Positions 49,523 through 59,014 of a DNA stretch of 64,000 bases are shown one piece after another. This DNA comes from a bacterium (GTDB lineage: Bacteria > Bacillota > Clostridia > Christensenellales > Aristaeellaceae), in contig SFTH01000011.1 in NCBI GenBank assembly GCA_004563405.1, forward strand, positions 1 to 64,000, given 5' to 3'. The notes beneath the pieces are model-generated. The model ran no database searches, had not been told where the DNA came from, and was given only the letters and a program-made list of their open reading frames with translations. Within the stretch, counting starts at the first letter, position 1; every line of letters starts with the position of its first letter. A program made the position numbers and the translations under genes.

Positions 49523-50965
49523 TCAGTCCAGATCCGACTGCGCGGGGTTGTCGATGCAGCGGCCGTCGCGGTCGAAGCGGGAACCGTGGCAGGGACAGTC
49601 CCAGCTCTGCTCGTCGGGGTTCCACTCCAGCTGGCAGCCCATGTGGGGACAGCGGGGGCGCACCGCGCAGCGGCTTCCGTCTGCGTCCCGACAGACGCCG
49701 CGCTTGCGCCCCTGCGCCTCCACGACGCCGCCGTGGCCGATGGGCAGGTCCTCTGCAGGCGCGCCGGGCGGAAGGAGCGCTCCCCGCGTCAGGCCCTTGA
49801 CGGACTGCGCCGCCTCTGTCGCCAGGTTCCGGGCGGAGGCGGCGAGGTGGAAGCGCTCCGGAGAAAACACCTCCGCCCACTCCGGCGGCTCCCCTGCAAT
49901 CAAACCGGCAATCACTTCGGCCGCGACCATGGCGCCGGTCATTCCCCACTTTCCAAAGCCCGTGGCCACATACCAGTCCGGCGTCGAGGCGCTGAAGCGC
50001 CCGATGTAGGGAACGCCGTCCAGCGTGACGCAATCCTGCGCTGACCAGCGGACCGCCTCCCGGAAGTCGTTCAACAGCTCCTTCGCCCGGGCGCACAGGC
50101 CATCGTACCACCCGCCCGCGGAATTCTCGCCCGTGCGGTGCGCGCCGCCGCCGATCAGCAGCAGCCCCTCCGCCGTCCGAAAGGACAGTCCGTCCGCGTC
50201 CGTGCCGAGATACATGCCCTCCGGAAGCCATGCGCTCTCCAGCCCCAGCACATAGCCGCGCTCCTGATGCATGCGCATGAAGTACCAGCCGGGCACGTTG
50301 ATGAAGGGAAAGTGCGTGGCGAACACGACCTTTCCTGCGCGAACCGTCCCCCGGTCCGTGCGCAGCGCGCCGCCCTCCACGGCCAGCACCCGGGTGGATT
50401 CATAGATCTCCAGCTCCCGGCTGACCGCCTCCAGAAACTTCAACGGGTGGAAGCAGGCCTGATGGGAGAGGCGCGCCGCGCCCGCCACGGGAAAGGGCAG
50501 CTCCGTGCCGACGACAAAGTCCGCGTCCAGCCCCAGCCGGCGCGCCGCCTCCGCCTCCCTGCGCAGGGGCGCGCCGTCCACCGTGCTGTACAGATAGGCG
50601 CTCGCCCCGCGAAAGCCGCAGTCAATGCCGCGCTCCCGGATCATCCGGGCGTAGGCCTGTACCGCCCATGCGTTGGCCCGCGCGTACTGCGCCGCCTTCG
50701 CTTCGCCGAAGTTCCGGATGAGCGCGTCGTAGATCATGCCGTGCTGGGCGGTGATCTTCGCGGTGGTGCGGCCCGTCTGGCCGCTGCCAATGCGCGCGGC
50801 CTCCAGCACGACCGTGCACAGACCCATGCGTTTCAGGCGGTCCGCAATCAGCACTCCCGCGAGTCCCGCCCCGATGACCGCGACCTCCGCCTCCAGATCT
50901 CCCGGCAGCGCCTCCCGCGCCGCAGGCTCCGCCGTCCTCTGCCAGATGGATGCATGCTCCCGCAT
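49523..50965 (-). CDS. FAD-dependent oxidoreductase with C-terminal Rieske domain
   Basis: The 480-residue protein has an N-terminal DAO-type FAD domain (AVIGAGLAGVLIADRLKRMG near residues 29-48; YVATGFGKWGMTGAMVAAEVIAGL near residue 330). A Rieske 2Fe-2S domain near residues 430-465 has CPHMGCQL and CPCHGSRFD as the two ligand boxes. Bacillus YhfW has the same layout. An oxidative reaction on an amine or sugar-like substrate is expected; the substrate is unknown. GGGAGGCGAGGAAT precedes the ATG. It is divergent from an XRE regulator, with an inverted repeat between them. Confidence 0.9.
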   Translation of the reverse strand: MREHASIWQRTAEPAAREALPGDLEAEVAVIGAGLAGVLIADRLKRMGLCTVVLEAARIGSGQTGRTTAKITAQHGMIYDALIRNFGEAKAAQYARANAWAVQAYARMIRERGIDCGFRGASAYLYSTVDGAPLRREAEAARRLGLDADFVVGTELPFPVAGAARLSHQACFHPLKFLEAVSRELEIYESTRVLAVEGGALRTDRGTVRAGKVVFATHFPFINVPGWYFMRMHQERGYVLGLESAWLPEGMYLGTDADGLSFRTAEGLLLIGGGAHRTGENSAGGWYDGLCARAKELLNDFREAVRWSAQDCVTLDGVPYIGRFSASTPDWYVATGFGKWGMTGAMVAAEVIAGLIAGEPPEWAEVFSPERFHLAASARNLATEAAQSVKGLTRGALLPPGAPAEDLPIGHGGVVEAQGRKRGVCRDADGSRCAVRPRCPHMGCQLEWNPDEQSWDCPCHGSRFDRDGRCIDNPAQSDLD

Positions 50966-51016
50966 ATTCCTCGCCTCCCTCCCTCATGTTTCCCCCGGGG
51001 CCGGTTTCCATGCGCA

Positions 51017-51044
51017 CTGGAATTAACCTGCGGTTACATTCCAG
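51017..51044. promoter_or_regulatory. Palindrome between the Rieske oxidoreductase and XRE genes
   Basis: CTGGAATTAACC-TGC-GGTTA(C)ATTCCAG has 12-bp arms interrupted by one bulged base. Its place between divergent genes suggests an operator. Confidence 0.45.
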
Positions 51045-51069
51045 CGCGCCGGATTGAAGAACGCCTCAA

Positions 51070-51098
51070 TTGCGCGCAAAGGGAGAAGGCGCTATAAT
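51070..51098 (+). promoter_or_regulatory. Promoter of the XRE regulator gene
   Basis: TTGCGC (51070-51075) and TATAAT (51093-51098) are separated by 17 bp. Confidence 0.65.
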
Positions 51099-51148
51099 GG
51101 AAGCCAGCAGGGCGCTCTGCGATGATTTCCAGCAAGGAGGATACACAG

Positions 51149-52243
51149 ATGCCGATGAACCAGATCATTCAGGCGCGCCGCCGGGCCCTGGGACTCACCC
51201 AGGAGCAGGTGGCGGAGCGGTTGGGCGTGACCGCTCCCGCCGTAAACAAGTGGGAGAAGGGCACGAACTTCCCGGATGTGACGCTTCTGCCCGCGCTGGC
51301 GCGACTGCTGGAGACCGATCTCAACGAGCTGTTCTGCTTTCGGGAGAACCCTGGCCCGGAGGAGATCGCGCGCTTTTCGCAGGAGCTCGCGGAGCTGACC
51401 CGGCGGGAGGGCGCAGAAGCCGGATTCGCGCGGGCACAGCGCGAGTTGCGTGTGTTTCCCAACTGTTCCGCGCTGCGCTGCCAGTGCGCCGTGCTGCTGG
51501 AGGGACTGCTGCTCCTCGAAGGGCGCAGCCCGGACGCGCCGCCCTTCGGCGACGCGCTGCGGGCGTGGTACGAAGCCTGCGCGGACTGCGCCGACGAGGA
51601 GGTGCGCAGCCGCGCGCAATACATGCTGGCCGGCCACCGCCCGCGCGCGGGCGACGCCTCCGGCGCACAGGAGATGCTCGACCGTCTGCCGGAGCGGGTT
51701 CATGCGGACGGGCGGCTCATGCAGGCGGAGCTGTACATCCGGCGCGGCGAGACAGAGGCGGCGCGCGCGCTGCTGGAGCGGGCAGTGCTGGAGGGCGTCA
51801 ACGAGGTGCAGGGCTTTCTGTGGAAGCTGGCCGACGCGGAGCTGGCCTGCGACGATGCCGATGCCGCGGAGGAGATCGCCGGAATCTCCCGCGACGCGGC
51901 GGCCCTGTTCGGGCTGTGGGATTACAGCGCCCGGATCGGCCCGCTTCAGGTCGCGCTGGCCCGCCGGGACGCGCCGCAGTGCGTGCGCCTGCTGCGCCGC
52001 CTGCTTGAGACCTCGCAGGAGGGTTGGAATCCGGCGCAGTCCGTGCTCTACCGGCACATCGCGGGCAGCCGCAGCCGGCCCGCACTGGCGCGCATGCTCG
52101 AACCGCTGCTGAACGACATGGAGACCAACCCCGACTACGCCTTCCTGCGCGGCGAGGCGGCGTTTGTAGAATTGATCCGCGAATTCCGCGCGCGCCCGGC
52201 AGAGCAGGAGAGCGGCGCGCCGCCGGAGGATGCGCGACCCTGA
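51149..52243 (+). CDS. XRE family regulator with TPR-like C-terminal region
   Basis: The 364-residue protein has a Cro/C1-type helix-turn-helix at residues 4-60 (RRALGLTQEQVAERLGVTA, then AVNKWEKGTNFPD) and a long helical C-terminal region with TPR-like repeats that probably binds a peptide or protein partner. The ATG at 51149 is 8 nt from GGAGG. It may regulate itself and the divergent FAD/Rieske gene through the palindrome at 51017; this is inference. Confidence 0.85.
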   Translation: MPMNQIIQARRRALGLTQEQVAERLGVTAPAVNKWEKGTNFPDVTLLPALARLLETDLNELFCFRENPGPEEIARFSQELAELTRREGAEAGFARAQRELRVFPNCSALRCQCAVLLEGLLLLEGRSPDAPPFGDALRAWYEACADCADEEVRSRAQYMLAGHRPRAGDASGAQEMLDRLPERVHADGRLMQAELYIRRGETEAARALLERAVLEGVNEVQGFLWKLADAELACDDADAAEEIAGISRDAAALFGLWDYSARIGPLQVALARRDAPQCVRLLRRLLETSQEGWNPAQSVLYRHIAGSRSRPALARMLEPLLNDMETNPDYAFLRGEAAFVELIREFRARPAEQESGAPPEDARP

Positions 52244-52340
52244 GCGGCGAAGTTTTCCCTCTGTTCCCCGATTGCGTGCGCCCGGCTCCCCCTCACGCCC
52301 ACGTCCGCGAAAAAAAGCGTCGGAATTCCAGAATTAAATA

Positions 52341-52369
52341 TTGAAATGTACGTTAAATCGGTATATTAT
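52341..52369 (+). promoter_or_regulatory. Promoter of the GGDEF/HD-GYP gene
   Basis: TTGAAA (52341-52346) and TATTAT (52364-52369) are separated by 17 bp. It shows that the start at 52428, not an earlier ATG, is used. Confidence 0.72.
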
Positions 52370-52427
52370 AAAGATAGTTCGCCGCCTGCAGAATGGCGAT
52401 ACCATCGGGGAGAGGGGAATCACCGAT

Positions 52428-55418
52428 ATGAATGCGACATTTCTGGACAGCTACATTGCCATTTCCGTCTTTATCGCGCTGGTCGACGGAATTCTGGCGG
52501 TCAAATCCCTGAAGAAGAACAAAACCACGGGCCGCTACCTGGGCTTTGCCTGCGCCGGAGCGGCGGTTGTGGATCTGAGCTATCTGGTCAGCATTCTCAG
52601 CGACAATTACATGCACATGTCCATCATGTCCAGCGTGTACTTCGTCACCATCGACGTGATGCTGCTCAACCTGCTCGCCTTCACCGTCTACTTCACGAAG
52701 GGGCGCTTCACGAAGATCGGAAAGCGCTTCCTCCGGTTTTTCATTCTCTACACTGCCTTTGAAGTCGTCGTATTCTTCCTCAATCCCTTCAACGAAATCG
52801 CGATCCACTACGTCCGCAGGGACACCTTCTTCGCCAAGTACAGCTATGAGATGCGGCCGCTCTACACGCTGCATCTGGTCTTTACCTACACGATGGTCGT
52901 CGCCGTCGTCGCCCTTCTGGTTCGGAAGATGCTGCGGATTCCCCGGGAATACCGGGCGCAGTACAGCTTTGCGATACTGGGAATCCTGACCATCGTGAGC
53001 GTAAACGCCGTGTTCCTGTTCTGGCCGGAGATGACGGTGTACAGCCTGCTGGACTACTCCATCTGCGGCTACAGCCTGACGGCCTTCCTGCTGTACTGGA
53101 GCTGCTTTGACTACTCCACCCACGGCCTGTTGAACAACCTGAAGACCAGCATCTTCGACAGCATCGGGCAGGGCATCGTGCTGTTCGACTACGACGACCA
53201 TCTCATCCTGAACAACCGGCGCGCCGACGTGCTCCTGGGGGGCATCCAGCCGGAGAAGTGCGCCGTGCTGGCGGATTTCCTGAGCTGCTACGACCTCTCC
53301 CTGAACACCCAGAGCGAAGACAACAGCTTTTCGCTGCAATGCTATGTGCGCCAGGAGAGCGGCGAGACGCGCCCGCTGAGATGCGACGTGCGCAGCCTGA
53401 AAAATGATAAGGGCAAGCGCCTGGGCAAGCTGTTCGTCTTTTCCGACGCGGCCCTGGAGACCGACCTGCTCACGGGCTTTCAGAACTGGAAGAGCTTCCA
53501 GCTGTTTGCGGACGGAAATGCCGGCGCGTTCCCCTGCCCCACGGCGGTGGCCGTCTGCGACATCAACAGCCTGTCGATTCTCAACAGCACCCGTGGAAAC
53601 CAGGCGGGAGACCAGAACATCCGCCAGCTCGCGGACGCGATGCGCGCGTCCTTTCCCAAGCAGACCTACTATGTGCGCGGCACGGAGGCCAATCTGATCG
53701 CGCTGTGCGCCCACAGCGACGAGACGCAGATGCAGGCGCACATGGCGCGGGTGAAGGAGCACTTCCCCGGCAAGCTCCAGTACGCGGTCAGCGTCACCAC
53801 CGAAGAGAGCCCCAACATTCTGCACGCCGTCTCCGCGGCGCTCAAGGCCATGCGCGCCAAGAAGCTGCTCGACCGGGAGTCGATCCACTCCGAAATGCTC
53901 ACCTCGCTGATCCGGGCGCTTCAGGAGTGCGACAGCGACACGGAGCACCATGTGCGCCGAACCCAGCAGATGGGCGCGGCGCTGGGAAAGCGCATCGAGC
54001 TGACCGACCTTCAGCAGAGCAACCTGTCCCTGCTCTGCCTCCTGCACGACATCGGCAAGATCGGCATTCCGCTGGAGATCCTCAACAAGCCCGGCAAGCT
54101 CTCCGGGGAGGAGTGGGAAATCCTGAAGTCCCACACGGAAAAGGGCTACGAAATCGCCAACAGCAACAACGAGCTGCGGGGAATCGCGGAGGAGATCCGC
54201 CATCACCACGAGCGCTGGGACGGCAAGGGCTATCCCGACGGTCTGAGCCGGGAGAGTATTCCCTTCCTTTCCAGAGTCATCGCCGTTGTGGACGCCTACG
54301 ACGCCATGACCAACCGGCGCTCCTACCGCCACGCCATGTCTCCGGCCAACGCGATGGAGGAGCTCAAGCGCTGCGCGGGCAGCCAGTTCGACCCCTTCAT
54401 CGTCTCCGAATTCGTCCGGATGCTCCGGGAGAATCTGCCGGGCGAGCACATCAACGAGGGCGCGGGCGCGCCGGGCGGAAACCGCCAGGAGGCCCATCCC
54501 TCCGGCGTGGACGGCGGCGTGGAGACCGGCAAGCACGTCCACCTGATTCCATACAGCCGCTATGTGCTGGATGAAACCATGCACATCGTCAGCGCGGACG
54601 AAAACTTTGAGAGAATGACGGGCTACACCCAGGAGGACATCCGGGAGAGGCCCATGCTCCAGGCGGATCTGATTCCCGAGGAGGAGCGCACGGAGTACCT
54701 CTGTCAGACCAACGCCTGCCTCGCCAAGAGCCCGCTGGTGTTCCAGGAGCACCGCATCCGCCGCAAGGACGGCGCAGACGTCTATGTGTTCTGCTTCGGC
54801 CGCATCTACTATGACTCCGCGGTGCGCGCCGAGCGCTCCGAGATCATCATCGCCGACATTACCAAGACCTATTCGATGAAGATGCTGGCGGACGCGGAGC
54901 AGAACAAGGCCCAGATCCGGCTCAAATACTGGGAAGACACCTACCGCAGGGACTCCCTGACCGGGCTTCTGAACCACGCCGCCTTCCGCAGCGACGTGGA
55001 GCTCAAGCTGCTGGAGGGCAAGTCCCGGGTCATGATGCTGATGATGGACGTGGACAAATTCAAGCAGTACAACGACGCGTACGGCCATCACAACGGCGAC
55101 AAGTATCTGATTCTCGTGGCGCAGACCCTGCAGGCCTCTCTGCGGAAGGAGGACCGTGCCTGCCGGATGGGTGGCGACGAGTTCGCCGCAGCGGTCTACT
55201 TCGGCCCGGACACGACGGAGGCCGCCGTCCGGGAGCGGGCGCAGCAGATCTTCGACAAGATGAGCATCACACTCAAGGGCGCGAGCGATGCGACGGGCAT
55301 CTCCATGGGCGTGGCCATCGCCGCCCCGGACGCCACCTTCCTCCAACTCTACGAGGCCTCGGACAAGGCCCTCTACCAGGCCAAGGAGAACGGGCGCAAC
55401 CGGCTGGTGATCTCCTGA
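52428..55418 (+). CDS. Seven-helix membrane sensor with degenerate GGDEF, HD-GYP, PAS and active GGDEF domains
   Basis: The 996-residue protein has seven membrane spans (residues ~8-235, histidine-kinase 7TM type), a PAS-like linker, and a degenerate GGDEF (residues ~350-480; RGTEA near 417 replaces the signature). The HD-GYP domain has LLHDIGKIGIP near residue 538 and HHHERWDGKGYPDG near 592. A PAS domain (~715-830) and a canonical GGDEF (MGGDEFAAAV near residue 914) with an RxxD inhibition site five residues upstream complete it. It should both make and break cyclic di-GMP in response to a membrane signal. GGAGAGGGG precedes the ATG. Confidence 0.9.
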   Translation: MNATFLDSYIAISVFIALVDGILAVKSLKKNKTTGRYLGFACAGAAVVDLSYLVSILSDNYMHMSIMSSVYFVTIDVMLLNLLAFTVYFTKGRFTKIGKRFLRFFILYTAFEVVVFFLNPFNEIAIHYVRRDTFFAKYSYEMRPLYTLHLVFTYTMVVAVVALLVRKMLRIPREYRAQYSFAILGILTIVSVNAVFLFWPEMTVYSLLDYSICGYSLTAFLLYWSCFDYSTHGLLNNLKTSIFDSIGQGIVLFDYDDHLILNNRRADVLLGGIQPEKCAVLADFLSCYDLSLNTQSEDNSFSLQCYVRQESGETRPLRCDVRSLKNDKGKRLGKLFVFSDAALETDLLTGFQNWKSFQLFADGNAGAFPCPTAVAVCDINSLSILNSTRGNQAGDQNIRQLADAMRASFPKQTYYVRGTEANLIALCAHSDETQMQAHMARVKEHFPGKLQYAVSVTTEESPNILHAVSAALKAMRAKKLLDRESIHSEMLTSLIRALQECDSDTEHHVRRTQQMGAALGKRIELTDLQQSNLSLLCLLHDIGKIGIPLEILNKPGKLSGEEWEILKSHTEKGYEIANSNNELRGIAEEIRHHHERWDGKGYPDGLSRESIPFLSRVIAVVDAYDAMTNRRSYRHAMSPANAMEELKRCAGSQFDPFIVSEFVRMLRENLPGEHINEGAGAPGGNRQEAHPSGVDGGVETGKHVHLIPYSRYVLDETMHIVSADENFERMTGYTQEDIRERPMLQADLIPEEERTEYLCQTNACLAKSPLVFQEHRIRRKDGADVYVFCFGRIYYDSAVRAERSEIIIADITKTYSMKMLADAEQNKAQIRLKYWEDTYRRDSLTGLLNHAAFRSDVELKLLEGKSRVMMLMMDVDKFKQYNDAYGHHNGDKYLILVAQTLQASLRKEDRACRMGGDEFAAAVYFGPDTTEAAVRERAQQIFDKMSITLKGASDATGISMGVAIAAPDATFLQLYEASDKALYQAKENGRNRLVIS

Positions 55419-55557
55419 CCACGACACAGGGCGCGCAGCGCAAAGGCGGCACGTAGCCGCAGGCGGAACGGGCAATCGCTCCCCCGCCGCGGCGCTTCGA
55501 GGAATACAGCCCCGCGAGTGGGAAACGGGCGCTTCGCCTGCCGGAAAACGGCACAAA

Positions 55558-55596
55558 CGAGGCCCCTCCGGTCGTCCTTCGACCGGAGGGGCCTCG
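55558..55596 (+). terminator. Terminator-type hairpin after the GGDEF/HD-GYP gene
   Basis: Perfect 17-bp arms (55558-55574 and 55580-55596) around TCCTT. The T-run is weak (CCTTGTCC). It lies between convergent genes and may act on both. Confidence 0.7.
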
Positions 55597-55651
55597 CCTT
55601 GTCCGTCCGCGCTTCATCCCCATGAAGCCGTAAAATCCACAGCGGCGTTCG

Positions 55652-56134
55652 TCAGTTCGTCAGCGTGATTCCGGCGATCACCGCATCCACATCCGCCCAC
55701 AGCGCATCGTACTCCGCCTTCGTGGCCGCGTCCGCAGCGTAGGCCGGATAATCGGTCGGCTTCACGGCGTAGTAATTCAGCATCTCCTTCTCGTCAAAGC
55801 CGATGTAGGTCATCTCTTCGAGATCCTCGAACGAGGTGTTCACCGAGCAAGCGACGGTGAACAGCGCCCCGCCGTCCTCCATGCCCTCCGCCGCATAGCG
55901 GTCATAGCTGGCCCTGTGGTAGAACGTGACGGAGGCAGTGTCCGCCTTCACGAAGGTATTCTGATACCACTCCTCGGACAGGGTCACCTTCATGCCCTGC
56001 ATGAAGTAGTAACTGTAGCTGCCGTCCTCATTCATGTAGTCGTTGAAGTCCTCCAGTCCGGCCGCGCTCGCGCCCGTCGCAAACACGGCGACCCACAGCG
56101 CGAGCATGGCCAGCACCATTGCCACTCTCTTCAT
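55652..56134 (-). CDS. Secreted hypothetical protein
   Basis: The 160-residue protein has a signal peptide (residues 1-24, ASA then AGLEDF) and no lipobox. The mature part is acidic and Tyr-rich (YMNEDGSYSYYFMQGMKVTLSEEWY), with a fold I cannot name. GAGGAGGG lies 8 nt upstream of the ATG at 56134. It has its own promoter. Confidence 0.75.
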   Translation of the reverse strand: MKRVAMVLAMLALWVAVFATGASAAGLEDFNDYMNEDGSYSYYFMQGMKVTLSEEWYQNTFVKADTASVTFYHRASYDRYAAEGMEDGGALFTVACSVNTSFEDLEEMTYIGFDEKEMLNYYAVKPTDYPAYAADAATKAEYDALWADVDAVIAGITLTN

Positions 56135-56218
56135 TCTGCCGTCCCTCCTCTTTTCATCCCTGCCACCCATCCGAATCCGTCCGGGCCGCGTTTCGCTTAC
56201 ACGAATAGTTACATCTCG

Positions 56219-56247
56219 ATTATACTCTGTCGCAGTTCGAATGTAAA
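56219..56247 (-). promoter_or_regulatory. Promoter of the secreted protein gene
   Basis: On the minus strand, TTTACA (56242-56247) and TATAAT (56219-56224) are separated by 17 bp. The remaining 160 bp toward the M18 peptidase gene hold no gene. Confidence 0.82.
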
Positions 56248-56409
56248 GGGGCTGCGCGAAAAAACGCGTCGATTGCGGAAACGCAGGCGCACGCGGGCGC
56301 GGGGCGAAGCTCCCCGGGACCGGGCGGGACGGCAGAGCGCAGCGCGGGCGCTTCTCCGCTCCGCCGGGGCCGCCCCGCAACGCCGGTCAGGCGGACTTCG
56401 CCGCCTGCT

Positions 56410-57717
56410 TCACTCCAGGGTGAACGCGCCGTCGTCTCCGGCGCGCAGCTCGGTCTCGTACAGAGCGGTCAGCGCGCGAACCATGTATTGCGCGTCCAGG
56501 GTTCCGGCGGTCTCGTAGCTGGAGTGCATAGCCAGCTGAGCCAGGCCGATGTCCACGGCGGGGATGGAGACGTGGGCGCTGGAGATGTTGCCCAGGGTAG
56601 AGCCGCCCGCCAGATCAGAGCGGTTGGCAAAGAACTGCACGGGCACGCCTGCGCGGCGGCAGATCTCGCAGAACGCGGCGTTGCTCACGCCGTCGGTGGT
56701 GTACTTCTGGTTGGCGCTGAACTTCACCACCACGCCCTCGTTCATGTACGGGCGGTTCGTCGGGTCGGACTTCTCCGGATGGTTCGGGTGCAGCGCGTGG
56801 GCGTTGTCGGCGGAGGCCATGAAGCTGGAGGCCAGGCAGGCGCGCATCTCCTCCCCCTCCGCGCCCAGCGCGCCGGCGGCGCGGGCCAGCACGTCCTGAA
56901 GGAAGGTGGAGTCCGCGCCCTGCCGGGTGCCGCTGCCCACCTCCTCATTGTCAAAGACGCACAGCAGGTTCATGTGCGCGCCCGCGCGGGCCTCGGTGAA
57001 GGCGCACAGCGCGGCGTAGGCGCACTCCAGATCGTCCAGCCGGGGCGCGGAGAGATAGCAGCCCTCCGGACCCCAGACGCTGGGCGCCATGCGGTTGTAG
57101 AGGTAGAGGTCGCTGCCCGCGATCTGCTCCGGCGCGACTCCCGCCGCCTCCGCAACGGCCGCCTCGAAGCCGCCCCGGGCAGGGGCGTCGCCGAAGAGCG
57201 GCGGCATGTCGGTCCGGGCGTTGAGGCCGCCCTTCTCGTTGACCTCCCGGTTCATGTGGATGGCGAGGTTCGGAATCAGAACGAGATCCCGATCGACGTT
57301 GACGAGGCGGGACTCCAGGCCGCACTGCGTGCGCGCCACGACCCGTCCCGCCACGGACAGCGGGCGATCCAGCCAGGTGCTCATGATCATGCCGCCGTAT
57401 CTCTCGGTGTTGAGCAAGGTGTACTTGCCCTGCCCGTCCAGCTCTGCGCGCTGCTTGACGCGAAAGACCGGCGAATCGCTGTGGGCGGCCACGATCATCG
57501 CCGGCGCAAAGCCGCGTTCGGGCACGGAAAAGGCGATCAGGCTGGACTGGTTCCGGGTGACATAGTAGCGCCCACCGGGCTGGAGCTTCCAGCTCCCGCT
57601 CTCCCGCAGGGGCGCGTAGCCCGCGCCCTCGAGGAGGTCGCCGAGGTTTTTCACGGCGTGAAAGGCGCTGACGGAGGATTTCAGAAAGGCACAGAGGCCG
57701 TCGAGCGTGTAGTTCAT
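56410..57717 (-). CDS. M18 family aminopeptidase
   Basis: The 435-residue metallopeptidase has AAHSDSPVFRVK near residue 76 (first metal His and Asp), CVFDNEEVGSGTRQGADS near residue 258 (catalytic Glu pair), SADNAHALHPNH near residue 303 (metal Asp) and the late His in LAMHSSYETAG. M18 enzymes cut acidic or neutral N-terminal residues from peptides. The ATG at 57717 has AAGGAG 10 nt upstream; the frame is open 21 codons further but with no start signal. Confidence 0.93.
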   Translation of the reverse strand: MNYTLDGLCAFLKSSVSAFHAVKNLGDLLEGAGYAPLRESGSWKLQPGGRYYVTRNQSSLIAFSVPERGFAPAMIVAAHSDSPVFRVKQRAELDGQGKYTLLNTERYGGMIMSTWLDRPLSVAGRVVARTQCGLESRLVNVDRDLVLIPNLAIHMNREVNEKGGLNARTDMPPLFGDAPARGGFEAAVAEAAGVAPEQIAGSDLYLYNRMAPSVWGPEGCYLSAPRLDDLECAYAALCAFTEARAGAHMNLLCVFDNEEVGSGTRQGADSTFLQDVLARAAGALGAEGEEMRACLASSFMASADNAHALHPNHPEKSDPTNRPYMNEGVVVKFSANQKYTTDGVSNAAFCEICRRAGVPVQFFANRSDLAGGSTLGNISSAHVSIPAVDIGLAQLAMHSSYETAGTLDAQYMVRALTALYETELRAGDDGAFTLE

Positions 57718-57750
57718 GAAGTGTGCGCTCCTTCGCTTTGGTTTACCCCC

Positions 57751-57779
57751 ATTATAGCCCGGGCGGCGCGCCGTTTCCA
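57751..57779 (-). promoter_or_regulatory. Promoter of the M18 peptidase gene
   Basis: On the minus strand, TGGAAA (57774-57779) and TATAAT (57751-57756) are separated by 17 bp. Confidence 0.65.
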
Positions 57780-57801
57780 CGCTCCAATGTTAAAAATTCA
57801 G

Positions 57802-57830
57802 TTGACAGAAAACGGCGCGCTTTCTATAAT
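57802..57830 (+). promoter_or_regulatory. Consensus promoter of the DUF4432 gene
   Basis: TTGACA (57802-57807) and TATAAT (57825-57830) are separated by 17 bp, a perfect match. The leader is about 110 nt. Confidence 0.9.
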
Positions 57831-57948
57831 AGAAGTGACATGGGAAGGTCCCGGCGCGTCGAAGGCGCGGCCGGACTGCCGCGTGCGTGCACAGGCGGCA
57901 AGCATGGAAAACTTGCGCCCTCCGGGCGCTTCACGGAGGATGAAAAAC

Positions 57949-59004
57949 ATGAAAAAGTCTCAGGAATATGAACTGCGCAAAAAATGCAACAACCTGGACG
58001 CGTTCTGCGGCTTCAAGGACTATCTGTACAACGACGGCCCGAACCGCGGCCTGCGCGCGCTGGATCTGAAAAACGGCCGCAACATTGAAATGACCTTCGT
58101 GGCCGACCGCGGACTGGACATCGCCAGCCTGAGCTACAAGGGCCACAACATGGGCCTGATGAACAAGGTGGGCATCCGCTCCCCCTACCTCTATCAGGAG
58201 GACGGCGCCTCCGGCTTTCTGAAGCAGTTCACCGGCGGCATGATGACCACCTGCGGCATCACCTACGCCGGCGGCACGGGCGTGGACAACGGCAAGCAGC
58301 TGGGCCTGCACGGCCCCTTCAGCAACCTCCCCGCCGAGCAGGTCTGCGCGGAGATCGACTATGAGGGCGACGACCGGGTCATTCGCGTGTCCGGCCAGGT
58401 GCACGAGAGCGAGGTCTTCGGCACCGACATGCTGATGAAGCGGCGCTTCACCCTGGAGACCGAGCGGGACATGCTGCGGATCCGCGACACGGTGATCAAC
58501 CAGAGCTTCGAGAAGCAGCCGGTGATGCTGATCTACCACATCAACTTCGGCTATCCCATGCTGGACGCGGGCGCGAAGGCCTACTTCAGCGCGGGCAGGG
58601 TGACTCCCCGCACGGACTTCGCCGCCGAGGGCATGGGCAACTACTTTGAGATGGAGGAGCCCGGCTGCGGCCGCGACGAGCAGTGTTACTACCACACCGA
58701 GCAGCCCGCCGAGGGCGAGGCCTTCGCCATGCTGCACAACGAGAAGCTGGGCGCGGCCGCCATCATCCGCTTCGACCAGAAGGTGTTCCCGCTAATGTGC
58801 CAGTGGAAGTGCATGCGCGCGGGCGAGTACGCCCTGGGCTTGGAGCCCACCACCAGCGGCGTGGTGAACCGCTCCGAGGCGCGCGAGCTGGGCAACCTGA
58901 CCTATCTGGAGGCGGGCGAATCCCGGGAGTACAACGTATCCATCGAATTTACGGACGATATGCGCGTGATTGACCACTATCGCGCCATCGCCCACAGGGA
59001 ATAA
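57949..59004 (+). CDS. DUF4432 family aldose 1-epimerase-like protein
   Basis: The 351-residue protein has the galactose-mutarotase-like beta-sandwich of DUF4432: VADRGLDIASLSYKG near residues 43-57, GGMMTTCGITYAGG near residue 87, GLHGPFSNLPAEQV with a conserved His near residue 108, and LIYHINFGYPMLDAGAK near residue 195. Aldose-1-epimerase activity on a sugar is likely; the sugar is not known. The ATG at 57949 has GGAGG 9 nt upstream. Confidence 0.9.
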   Translation: MKKSQEYELRKKCNNLDAFCGFKDYLYNDGPNRGLRALDLKNGRNIEMTFVADRGLDIASLSYKGHNMGLMNKVGIRSPYLYQEDGASGFLKQFTGGMMTTCGITYAGGTGVDNGKQLGLHGPFSNLPAEQVCAEIDYEGDDRVIRVSGQVHESEVFGTDMLMKRRFTLETERDMLRIRDTVINQSFEKQPVMLIYHINFGYPMLDAGAKAYFSAGRVTPRTDFAAEGMGNYFEMEEPGCGRDEQCYYHTEQPAEGEAFAMLHNEKLGAAAIIRFDQKVFPLMCQWKCMRAGEYALGLEPTTSGVVNRSEARELGNLTYLEAGESREYNVSIEFTDDMRVIDHYRAIAHRE

Positions 59005-59014
59005 GGTGACGGCC

